64,000 nucleotides of DNA. Origin: Flavobacteriaceae bacterium. Its GTDB lineage: Bacteria > Bacteroidota > Bacteroidia > Flavobacteriales > Flavobacteriaceae. Of the stretch, positions 44,327 to 52,700 are shown one piece after another (position 1 is the first letter of the stretch; every line of letters starts with the position of its first letter). Made by a program: the position numbers and the translations under genes. Where the stretch lies: contig CP046177.1 in NCBI GenBank assembly GCA_014075215.1, forward strand, positions 2,170,501 through 2,234,500, written 5' to 3'. The notes beneath the pieces were generated by a model. The model was not told where the DNA came from, did not search any database, and was given only the letters and a program-made list of their open reading frames with translations.

Positions 44327-44363
44327 TTTTAAAATAAACTAATAACTAAAAATAATTTTAATC

Positions 44364-44834
44364 ATGGCAGTTACAAAAGAAACCATCAAGAGCAACTATC
44401 CGTTACCCGTATACAATTACAAGGTAGACATCGGTGGCGAAACCATTGCTTTTTCCGAAGTTTCAGGACTCAGCATAGGGTATGAGGCCATCACTTTTAA
44501 AGAAAGTAAAGTAGACGGCGGGGCCGGTCCCAACGTTATGCAGATGCCCGGACAAATCACACAACCCAGTATTTCACTCAGAAAAGGATATGTAAAAGCC
44601 AAAAGTGTGGCTGTTTTTTATCAATGGATCAACAGCATTACGCTCAATCAGGTAGACAAAAAGAACATTACCGTAAGTCTTTGTGACGAAACCGGTTCTC
44701 CTGTGGCTGTCTGGAGCGTTATTGATGCCTTTCCTACCAAGCTGGATGCTCCGGGTTTCAGTGCCGACTCAAATGAAGTGGCTATTGAAAGTATGGAACT
44801 CGCAGCTCTTAGTATTACCATGGAAGAAGCATAA
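44364..44834 (+). CDS. eCIS inner tube protein (gp19/Hcp-like), paralogue 1
   Basis: A 156-residue tube subunit, of the T4 gp19-like family, whose hexameric rings stack to form the inner tube. YPLPVYNYKVDIGGETIAFS, EVSGL, and the late strand VAIESMELAALSITM are typical. Length is usual for the family. Because it directly follows the sheath genes, this is likely the main tube protein. No odd features. Confidence 0.93.
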   Translation: MAVTKETIKSNYPLPVYNYKVDIGGETIAFSEVSGLSIGYEAITFKESKVDGGAGPNVMQMPGQITQPSISLRKGYVKAKSVAVFYQWINSITLNQVDKKNITVSLCDETGSPVAVWSVIDAFPTKLDAPGFSADSNEVAIESMELAALSITMEEA

Positions 44835-44875
44835 CCGACCGGGGTATCGGGATAGGTTTTAGACTTTAGATTTTA

Positions 44876-44912
44876 TCAGGAGATGGGAATTTCATGATTT
44901 TTATCATCCTGA
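44876..44912 (+). other. Imperfect hairpin between tube genes
   Basis: TCAGGA (44876-44881) and TCCTGA (44907-44912) pair, and a few nearby bases extend the stem. No T tract follows. It lies in the 196-bp gap between tube paralogues 1 and 2, the largest gap in this part of the operon, and might stabilise or partly end the highly expressed sheath/tube message. Confidence 0.35.
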
Positions 44913-45030
44913 TTGTCCGGATACCTCTGTTTGATGTCAAGGTATCCCCACACCTTAGGTCTGTCGGGTTAATAATACAACAATTCAATAAATAAGCATG
45001 TAGTCCATACTCTAAATTTAAACCTGTAAA

Positions 45031-45504
45031 ATGGCACTTACAAAAGACGACATTATATACAAATATCCGTTACCTGTATACAATTACAAGGTAACGGTAG
45101 ATAGCAAGGAAATGGCTTTTTCCGAAGTTTCGGGGTTAGACATCACGTATGGTGAAGTGATTCTTTACAAACACGGACTCAGTTTTATGGAAGGTGAATT
45201 CATACAGAGCATTAACAGTACAGAAACACAAAAACAAAAACCGGCAACGATCACTTTAAGGAAAGGCATGATAAGAGGTGAGGATACACTGTATCAGTGG
45301 ATTCATAACCACTGGGTTAATACCGTATTGCCTATGACCATATCCTTGTGTGATGAAGAAGGAAACCCATTGATATACTGGGACATAAAAAGAGCAGTCC
45401 CTGTCAGATTAAGTGCACCGGCATTCAACGCCGAAGCCAATGAGGTTGCCATTCAAAGTATGGAAGTATTTGCAAAGGATATTAAGATTATTTATGAGAA
45501 GTAA
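45031..45504 (+). CDS. eCIS tube protein, paralogue 2
   Basis: A 157-residue gp19-like tube protein. It shares YPLPVYNYKVTVDSKEMAFS and the late strand VAIQSMEVFAKDI with paralogue 1 but has a longer, more charged middle (GEFIQSINSTETQKQKP). In Afp and PVC such minor paralogues (Afp5-like) form the first rings joining the tube to the baseplate. The 196-bp gap before it may allow lower expression than paralogue 1. Confidence 0.9.
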   Translation: MALTKDDIIYKYPLPVYNYKVTVDSKEMAFSEVSGLDITYGEVILYKHGLSFMEGEFIQSINSTETQKQKPATITLRKGMIRGEDTLYQWIHNHWVNTVLPMTISLCDEEGNPLIYWDIKRAVPVRLSAPAFNAEANEVAIQSMEVFAKDIKIIYEK

Positions 45505-45540
45505 GAATTTCGGTTCAGTCATTAAAAACAACAGAAAAGT

Positions 45541-46011
45541 ATGAGTAATCATGCACAGCCTCTTCTTGAAAGTTTTCCGCTAACGTTTCGTTTTAGTGTT
45601 GTTTTTTTCGAGTTAGGCATTATACCCAATCCGTTGGATATTCGTTTCCGGAAAGTTTCGGGAATTACTTCCGAAATAAACACACACGAGGTAAACTCGG
45701 GAGGAGAAAATTTATTTACCCGTCGTTTACCTGCAAAAGTCAACTACCGGAATCTTACGTTGGAAAGAGGGTTCGCTATAGGGTCTGTTGTCCGTTTGGA
45801 TTTCAATGCCGCTATGACGGGCTTCCAATTTGCACCGGGAAATGTACAGGTAATTCTATATGGTGAAAACTCGCTTCCCATATCCTCATGGATGTTTCTG
45901 AATACCTATCCCGTAAAGTGGTCCATATCCGATTTGGACGCCAATCAGGATCAACTGGTCATTGAGTCTATGGAGTTGGCGTATGATCAATTTTTAAGCA
46001 TTACAATATAG
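45541..46011 (+). CDS. eCIS tube-initiator-type protein, paralogue 3
   Basis: A 156-residue, more divergent gp19-fold protein: FPLTFRFSVVFFELG at the start, VSGITSEINTHEVNSGGENL, LTLERGFAIGS, and QLVIESMELAYDQFLSITI at the end. The late strand is the clearest link to the other two. Likely one of the first tube rings above the spike. It is 36 bp after paralogue 2 and 6 bp before the DUF5908 gene. Confidence 0.85.
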   Translation: MSNHAQPLLESFPLTFRFSVVFFELGIIPNPLDIRFRKVSGITSEINTHEVNSGGENLFTRRLPAKVNYRNLTLERGFAIGSVVRLDFNAAMTGFQFAPGNVQVILYGENSLPISSWMFLNTYPVKWSISDLDANQDQLVIESMELAYDQFLSITI

Positions 46012-46017
46012 CATACT

Positions 46018-46164
46018 ATGCCGGTAGAGATCAGACAAATTATCATTCGCGCGCTTGTTCGGGACAAAGGTAATGAAAGCAATAATAACGGTGTTGGCAC
46101 AACCCGGTCAGAGGAAAATGCAGAAAGCATATTAAGAATAATTGAAAAACAAAAAGAACGATGA
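46018..46164 (+). CDS. DUF5908 small eCIS protein
   Basis: A 48-residue protein starting MPVEIRQIIIRALVRDKGNE and ending in a helical ILRIIEKQKER. The MPVEIRxxxI start marks DUF5908, a short family found in eCIS loci at this position (Afp6-like). Its stop overlaps the next gene's start in an ATGA junction (46161-46164), so translation is coupled to the LysM adaptor gene. Function is unknown; it is easily missed because of its size. Confidence 0.8.
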   Translation: MPVEIRQIIIRALVRDKGNESNNNGVGTTRSEENAESILRIIEKQKER

Positions 46165-46862
46165 TCAGTACAGCATTGATCCCTTTTTTCAAACTCGAAA
46201 AACTCAAAATAGAGTTGTACAAAAGACGTGAAAGGACGATAAGTGACAAATTGTCTGCAAGTTTTGAAGCATTTTTCAATCCGGAAACGCTTTCGCAAAC
46301 CATTCAAAACAATCTGAACGGAAAACCGGGTTTTTCAGGTGCCAGCAGTGAGATGGAATTCATGAATACACAACCCCGTACCCTGCAATTCAAATTGCTT
46401 ATGGACCGGACGGCGTTGGGAGGCACATCATCATTTACACCCAAAAGTCTGCACGATGAAGTAGAAGATTTTATAAAAAATGCAGTCTACATCAATGGAG
46501 TCATACACGAACCTGCCTTTTTAAAAGTAATTTGGGGGAACTATTCATTAGACTGCCGGGTCAGTAATGTTAGTGTACAATACACACTTTTTGACAGAAG
46601 CGGTAATGCGATACGCGCCGAGCTGGATGTCAGTTTTGTAGAAGATATCAAAGAAAATACAAAGCAGGCAGAACTGAAACTGTCTTCTCCGGATCTGACC
46701 CATATCAGAACAGTGAGAAAAGGAGATACATTACCCATGATGGTAAAAGAGATCTACGGCGATCAAAAATATTACATACAAGTAGCAAAATATAATAAAA
46801 TCAACAATTTCAGGCAATTGCAACCGGGGACGAAAATCAGTTTTCCACCCTTAGAAAACTAA
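46161..46862 (+). CDS. eCIS tube-baseplate adaptor with LysM domain (Afp7-like)
   Basis: A 233-residue protein. The first ~175 residues are the conserved CIS tube/baseplate adaptor domain (ELYKRRERTISDKLSASFEA, NQNLNGKPGFSG-like region, SLDCRVSNVSVQYTLFDRSG). The C-terminus (about 183-231) is a LysM fold (VRKGDTLPMMVKEIYGDQKY, LQPGTKISFPPL). In phages such as T4 (gp53) and in Afp/PVC, a LysM protein joins baseplate parts and the spike. It overlaps the DUF5908 gene by 4 bp and ends 3 bp before the spike gene. Confidence 0.9.
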   Translation: MISTALIPFFKLEKLKIELYKRRERTISDKLSASFEAFFNPETLSQTIQNNLNGKPGFSGASSEMEFMNTQPRTLQFKLLMDRTALGGTSSFTPKSLHDEVEDFIKNAVYINGVIHEPAFLKVIWGNYSLDCRVSNVSVQYTLFDRSGNAIRAELDVSFVEDIKENTKQAELKLSSPDLTHIRTVRKGDTLPMMVKEIYGDQKYYIQVAKYNKINNFRQLQPGTKISFPPLEN

Positions 46863-46865
46863 GAA

Positions 46866-48650
46866 ATGGCAACACCAATAGTAACCATAGTAGATCCGAA
46901 TACAAAAAAAGAGGTAAGCAAACCTTTTGATTGTATCAGGCTTGATATAATCAAAGAGGTCAATCGCATTCCTTCGGCTGAAATTGTTTTGAGAGAAGCG
47001 GGCAATAAAGACGAATACTTTCCAAAAAGTAAAGAAGGAAATTTTAAACCCGGAAAGTATCTGGAAATACAATTGGCTTATGCCGGCAATCCCGGCAGGA
47101 AAGAAACTGTTTTTAAAGGAATTGTCATCAGGCATCGTATTAAAGGAAGCGATCAGGGTACCCGGCTTATCGTGGAATTGAAAGACTCTGCCTATAAACT
47201 GACAACCGTTCGAAGAAGCACGGTGTATTATGCAGATGCAAAAACACCGGTAAGCGATACGGATATCATCAGGCAAATTATTGACGAAGCAAAAAAGAAA
47301 GAAGCTGTTACAAACCCTCCTTTTCCCATACAAGGCCCTGCCATAGACTCAGCCATTCGGCTGTACCAACACAAAGAATCTCAATCCCGTTATTATTGTA
47401 CGGATTGGGACTTTATCCTCTCCCGTACAGATATCAACGGTTTGCTGGTCATCGTCAGCGACGGTTACATAGGCATCAAACCCATGCCTGACCTGTCCAG
47501 GGCAGGAGCAGCCTCAACACCATCACATGTTTTTTCAATCGGTATTCCGCCGGTTGTCCTTGATTTTGAAATGGAAATTGATATGCGCTGTCAATACAAT
47601 AAAATAGAATCGTACTGTTGGGATATTGATGAACAGCATTTAATGCGAAAGAGCCAGGCAAAAGATTTTTCCATCAAACAAGCTAAAGATGTTAATGTAA
47701 AAGAAGTCAATAAATCTCTTGGCAGGGATATTTGTAAACTGTTGCAGCCGGGGGTGTCTGAAAAAGACGAACTCGTCAATTGGGCAAATGCGAAAATGGC
47801 TAAAACTCAAATGGCAATGGTACGGGGACGCATCACCATTAAAGGAGATGCAAAATATAAAGTAAGTGACCTCATAAAGATTACCAAAGTGAGCGAAATG
47901 TTCAACGAGATCACCATGATTACAGGAGTCAGACATGTTGTGAATGCTGAATCCGGGTGGCGAACCTATATCCAGTTCGGATTATCGCCACAATGGTTTT
48001 CTGAAAATGAAGACATTGCCGGCATCCTCGCTTCGGGTATGTTACCCCCTGTAAATGGTCTTCAGATAGGTGTTGTTGATAAATATGAAGAAAAGAAATT
48101 CGGCGGAGATCCCCGTGTCAGGGTTAAAATCGAAGCTATGAGTCTGGAAACCGATAAAAAGGTAAAGCCCGTATGGGCAAGACTCTCCTCTGCGGATGCA
48201 GGGGACAAAAGAGGTACGTTTTTCCGACCGGAACCGGGCGATGAAGTTATTTTAGGATTTTTCAATAACGATCCCCGGCAGCCGGTCATTCTGGGAAGCA
48301 TGTATGGAACCAAAAAGAAAAACCCTCCTCCTTTTACACCCACTGACAAAAATGACATCAAAGGGCTTGTGACCAAGAACGGAGTAAAATTACAAATTGA
48401 TGAAACAAAAGATGCCTGTACAATTACCGTAGAAATACCCGGAGCAGGCAAGGAGTTGAATCGCATTGTTTTAAAACAGAAAGAAGGGATTACCCTCAGT
48501 GACCAAAACAAAAATACGATTACTATGAATGACCAGGGGATTTCCCTGGGCGATCAGCATAAAAATAAGATCACCATGAGTTCAGCAGGGATTCATCTGG
48601 AAACCAATAAAAACTTTACTGTTAAAGCTAACAACATGAAAGTAGAATAG
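46866..48650 (+). CDS. eCIS spike protein, VgrG/gp27-gp5-like (Afp8-like)
   Basis: A 594-residue central spike. Residues about 1-370 are the gp27-like hub domain. An OB-fold base of gp5 follows (about 398-480; GDPRVRVKIEAMSLETDKK, FFRPEPGDEVILGFFNNDPR, PVILGSMYG). The C-terminal repeats (ITLSDQNKNTITMNDQGISL, LGDQHKNKITMSSAGIHLET) form the triple beta-helix needle. No effector domain extends it. It lies between the LysM adaptor and the PAAR-like tip gene, the usual eCIS order. Confidence 0.93.
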   Translation: MATPIVTIVDPNTKKEVSKPFDCIRLDIIKEVNRIPSAEIVLREAGNKDEYFPKSKEGNFKPGKYLEIQLAYAGNPGRKETVFKGIVIRHRIKGSDQGTRLIVELKDSAYKLTTVRRSTVYYADAKTPVSDTDIIRQIIDEAKKKEAVTNPPFPIQGPAIDSAIRLYQHKESQSRYYCTDWDFILSRTDINGLLVIVSDGYIGIKPMPDLSRAGAASTPSHVFSIGIPPVVLDFEMEIDMRCQYNKIESYCWDIDEQHLMRKSQAKDFSIKQAKDVNVKEVNKSLGRDICKLLQPGVSEKDELVNWANAKMAKTQMAMVRGRITIKGDAKYKVSDLIKITKVSEMFNEITMITGVRHVVNAESGWRTYIQFGLSPQWFSENEDIAGILASGMLPPVNGLQIGVVDKYEEKKFGGDPRVRVKIEAMSLETDKKVKPVWARLSSADAGDKRGTFFRPEPGDEVILGFFNNDPRQPVILGSMYGTKKKNPPPFTPTDKNDIKGLVTKNGVKLQIDETKDACTITVEIPGAGKELNRIVLKQKEGITLSDQNKNTITMNDQGISLGDQHKNKITMSSAGIHLETNKNFTVKANNMKVE

Positions 48651-48671
48651 ACAAAAATAAAAGACAGAGAT

Positions 48672-49112
48672 ATGTTAGATGTAGTATTAATAAACGGAGA
48701 TTATGCCATTTTTGACAATACCCTTGCAGGGGGTGTCATAACAGGACCTACGCTACCCGGTATCATGCGAGGAACCGGTAACGCCTCAGTCAACAATCAA
48801 AAAGTATGTGTAGAGGGAGACGAAAAATCAGTGCAGGTTCCCAACTGCCCCTACATTGCCGGAAGCTATTCAATACCCGGTATGGGAACCTTTACCGTCA
48901 AAGAGGTGGCCCAGGATCAAAAATCATCTAAAACCACCTTAAAGGAGAAAGCCGTATTGCTGAAGGGCAGTGTATTTAAAGCCACATTTACCGTAAATAC
49001 CCCTGCACAACAGCCCAATCCTCCGGGACCTAATTTACTTGACGGACCCGGGAAAAAATACGAAGGTACCGGTAAATTTCAATCGTTAAACACTCGTTAC
49101 AAAACAATGTAA
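48672..49112 (+). CDS. PAAR-like spike tip protein (Afp10-like)
   Basis: A 146-residue protein with repeated short beta-turns rich in Gly and Pro (GPTLPGIMRGTGNASVNNQK, YIAGSYSIPGMGTFTVKEV), as in PAAR-repeat tips that sharpen the spike in CIS and T6SS. Two Cys and no His are seen in the core, so metal binding typical of PAAR is uncertain. It follows the spike gene by 21 bp. The C-terminal ~30 residues (QQPNPPGPNLLDGPG) are a Pro/Gly-rich tail without an effector domain. Confidence 0.8.
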   Translation: MLDVVLINGDYAIFDNTLAGGVITGPTLPGIMRGTGNASVNNQKVCVEGDEKSVQVPNCPYIAGSYSIPGMGTFTVKEVAQDQKSSKTTLKEKAVLLKGSVFKATFTVNTPAQQPNPPGPNLLDGPGKKYEGTGKFQSLNTRYKTM

Positions 49113-49124
49113 ACTATAACAAAT

Positions 49125-49310
49125 ATGGAAAAAATAACACTCGAACTAACTGTAGAAGAAGCCAATGTCATTTTAGAAGCCTTAGGACAAATGTCTTTTA
49201 AAAAAGTGTACCAGCTGGTGAATAAAATACAGCAGCAGGCATCGCCCCAGGTAAATAAAAACGGACAACAAACCGATGAAACATTATCTGTATCGGAAGA
49301 AGAAGCATAA
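49125..49310 (+). CDS. Small eCIS-associated protein of unknown function
   Basis: A 61-residue, mostly helical acidic protein (LELTVEEANVILEALGQMSF, KKVYQLVNKIQQQA). It has no recognised domain in my reading. Similar small helical proteins occur beside baseplate genes in phage-like loci. It is 12 bp after the tip gene and 20 bp before the gp25 gene, with family-like amino-acid use, so I consider it real. Confidence 0.65.
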   Translation: MEKITLELTVEEANVILEALGQMSFKKVYQLVNKIQQQASPQVNKNGQQTDETLSVSEEEA

Positions 49311-49330
49311 CCGGTTTTAAAGTAAAAAAC

Positions 49331-49744
49331 ATGAACGAAAGCAAAACCTTTCTCGGCACCGGATGGAGTTTTCCACCTACTTTTCAAAAAGAAACAGGGC
49401 AGGTACAAATGGTATCAGCAGAAGAAGATGTACGACAAAGTCTTCAAATTCTGTTCACCGGTACCTTGGGTGAGCGCATTATGCAATACGATTACGGATG
49501 TGAACTGAGCCGCTTTCTCTTTGAAGAAGTAGATCAAAGATTACTGACCACCATCAAGGACACTATCTACAATGCTGTGATTACTCACGAACCGCGTGTG
49601 AATCCGGACGAGTTGGTCGTTACAGAGAGTATGAACAAGCCCGGAATGATCATTATTGAAATTAAATATACCGTATTAGCCACCAATACCCGCTACAATA
49701 TGGTGTTTCCTTTTTATCTGAACGAAGCCACATTAACCATGTAA
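49331..49744 (+). CDS. gp25-like baseplate wedge protein (Afp9-like)
   Basis: A 137-residue protein of the T4 gp25/GPW family. The diagnostic region is EEDVRQSLQILFTGTLGERI followed by MQYDYGCELSRFLFE, containing the conserved EPR-like triad area (HEPRVNPDE). gp25 anchors the first sheath ring to the baseplate wedge. Length is normal. It precedes the giant Afp11-like gene by 47 bp. Confidence 0.95.
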   Translation: MNESKTFLGTGWSFPPTFQKETGQVQMVSAEEDVRQSLQILFTGTLGERIMQYDYGCELSRFLFEEVDQRLLTTIKDTIYNAVITHEPRVNPDELVVTESMNKPGMIIIEIKYTVLATNTRYNMVFPFYLNEATLTM

Positions 49745-49791
49745 ACAGCAACAGGCGTTTGTACTCAAAATAAACCAGCAATTATTCCCCC

Positions 49792-52700
49792 ATGAGAGAC
49801 CCCATATTATACCGTGACGGTACTTCCCAAAGTCAGCGATTGCCCAAAGCTATCAGTGCCAGCTATGTTGCTGTAGACGAACGTACTCTGGAAGATGTGT
49901 TTGCATTCGTACAAGACTACTCCAAAGGGCTCCGTTTTTATGATCTTGACAATACTCCCGGCGGAGACTGGTCTTCCTTTTTCGATCAGGATCCTAATGA
50001 TATCATTGAATTCTTAAAAGACCCTACCGCCTTTTCCGACGATGCCGTTAAAGAAGCCAAATTATCACAACCGCATCTCGTGTTGTTATTAACCTTTTTG
50101 CAACTTCTGGAACACGAAAAAAAACAGGCCAATGACCTGACCAAAAGACATTTGGACTTTTATTATCACGAAGCTCTGAAAATGGTCAAAAAAGCGGCCA
50201 TACCCGATCAGGTAAATGTGACCATTCAACTGAATGAGAGTACCGGAACTTATGAACTAAAAGCCGGAACTCTTTTTGATGCCGGTACCGATAGTGAGGG
50301 CAATCCTTTGGTATACACTTCGGAAGCCGATACACTCATCAATCAGGCTACTATCGGGCAGATCAAAAATCTTTACAATGATAAAGAGGTCATTACCATT
50401 CGGGACGAACGCCTTCGCGAAGGAGACATCCTGGAATTGGTACAAATGGCAGCAGGCGATCCCAATCCGGGCGACCCCCTTCCTCCCTATCCGCCGGGAG
50501 TTACCAGTTTGCAGGATTTATCAGATAAATGCTCAGGTAATCCAACAGATGAAGTTAGAGACAAACAAATTGAAAATGCCATTGTTTCTCTGATGCGGGA
50601 AGCCATCTTCAACAGTCAGGAATACCAGCTCAACGATGCCTTTAAAGAGGAGATGCGTAAAGCCATCACAAACAACAGTGGAAACTTAAAAGTTTCCGCA
50701 GGCTCAGCAGACTCAACAGAGATCATCCGGAAGGTTCTTAACAACGTCACCGAAGAAGATTTTGGAAGCATCATGCTGGAAGTGCTGTATCCTGATACTG
50801 AAAAGAAAGATTTGCCGGAAATAGATCTCTTGGAACTGGGAAGAGATCTGTTATTTATCATGGAACAAAACCTGATGGTACTTTCCGATATCGTCTGCGA
50901 CACATTGGTGGAAGTATTGCGTATTGATTTGGATACTGAGACCAGAAATCAATTAAAAAAAGCCATTGAAACGGCAGTAAGTAATAGCAATTCCATATTA
51001 GACCATTTGGATGAAGAAAATTCGGAAAGAGAGATATTGAATCGAATCCTCAGCGAAGCCGTAGCCAAAGCCGATACCAAAAGCAATGAAAAAGGAACTT
51101 TTAAGTTTGTAGCCGAAGCACTTCACACTGCTGACGGCAGTACATCTTTAGAAGGCTATCAACAAGCTGCCGAAAACGTATTGGGGCAAGTGAATAAAAG
51201 AAGTTTGAATGAATCCGTCCGTAAAAGCATCAACCAACAATTGGCTTCCGAACAGTCGAAACGAGTAAACAACGTATTAATAGATAATAGCGAAATACAA
51301 ACTGCGGTTAAAAACGGAAATGGTGATTCCAATACCATAGCATCTTATTTGTTCCGACATACTGAAGATATCCTAACAACAGCTACGACCGAATTTTTGG
51401 GAACGGGTACTCCTGAAAGTCCTGCACAAAACCAACAACTGATCGCTCTATACATACAGTTGGAAATGGAGCAAACCACTCTCAAAACATTGGGTAGAAA
51501 AGGGATTGCAAGCGCAACAAAAACCGCTTTAGACGGCATGCTGTCCGAACAAGCGATTGACAATGTTGCGGAAGACATTCAACTGGGGGTGATAGAAGAG
51601 CAATTGACAAAGACATTTTCTTCGGATCTTTTACCGGAATCCGGACAAAATGATTCTAAGGAATTGGAAGAAGTTAAAGCAACCACAAAAAAAATCATAG
51701 ACGATGCCCTGGCAAAAGTAACCAGCCAAACACTGGATCCAGCAGATGAAAGTGAACTTATCATAGCCATTTTAAACGCTGTGGGTCTTGCCAAAGATGA
51801 AGTATTGGTTTCCGTCGCAACCATAAATGATACCACAATTGTCTCGGGTATAGATCCTCAAGTTAATGGTATTGTTATTGTAGATATCGGAGCTAAAAAA
51901 AGAACGGATGAATTTTTAGTAGAAACCATTAACGTATCCAAAGCAAATACCAATTCTGCTACAAGTGATTATGTAGAAAAGCAGTTGTACATGAATTGTA
52001 ATACCCTGAAAGAAGTACTCGGCAATAAATCAACTTCCGATGATGAGGCCTGGGACAAAACCTATATCATTCTGGAAGAGGCACACCGGGAAAAAGTGAT
52101 CGTAAAGGGAGAAAATGTGTTAAAACAAAAAAGAGAAGAAGGTGATCAAGTCACTTCGGGTCGTGGTTTTCAAGACATCAGTGAATACTGTTGGGGAAAA
52201 CCCAACGAAGGAGACCCGCTACCCGCTTTTCCGGAAGGGGCCAATAGTTTGGATGATGTGTACGCACAATGGAAAGGCACTGACGAAGCGGCAAAAAAGG
52301 GGGCGAGTGATTATATTCGAAATGAGCTCTACCTGATTGAAGACCACTTTTCCACTATCATGACCACCAAAGACAATGCGAGAGCCACCGAAAGCGAATG
52401 GAAACTGGTTTATGAGTATATGGAAAAAGCCCGGATCAATCTCCGGCAAATTGATATTCCGGAACCTCAAAAAGACCTTTACGGGAATTTTTATGCAACC
52501 CCCGATGCCACAAAAACCGCTTTTCGAAAAGAATACGAAGACGAGAACAGCAACCTGCGCTGGAAAACCTTTGGCAGCAATCAACTTGACGAAAAGAACG
52601 GTACCGTTACATTTGCCAATATGGGGTTTGCGGTCAGTTCTTCGGTACTGGCCATGGAAAAAGGAAAACGAATCATTCGCTGGTCTTTAGGCTTTACTCC

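Noticed and set aside
46866..48650. A type VI secretion system
   Set aside because: The VgrG-like spike occurs with DUF4255, DUF5908, gp25 and Afp11/12-like proteins and without any TssJLM membrane complex, so an eCIS is the better reading for what is visible.
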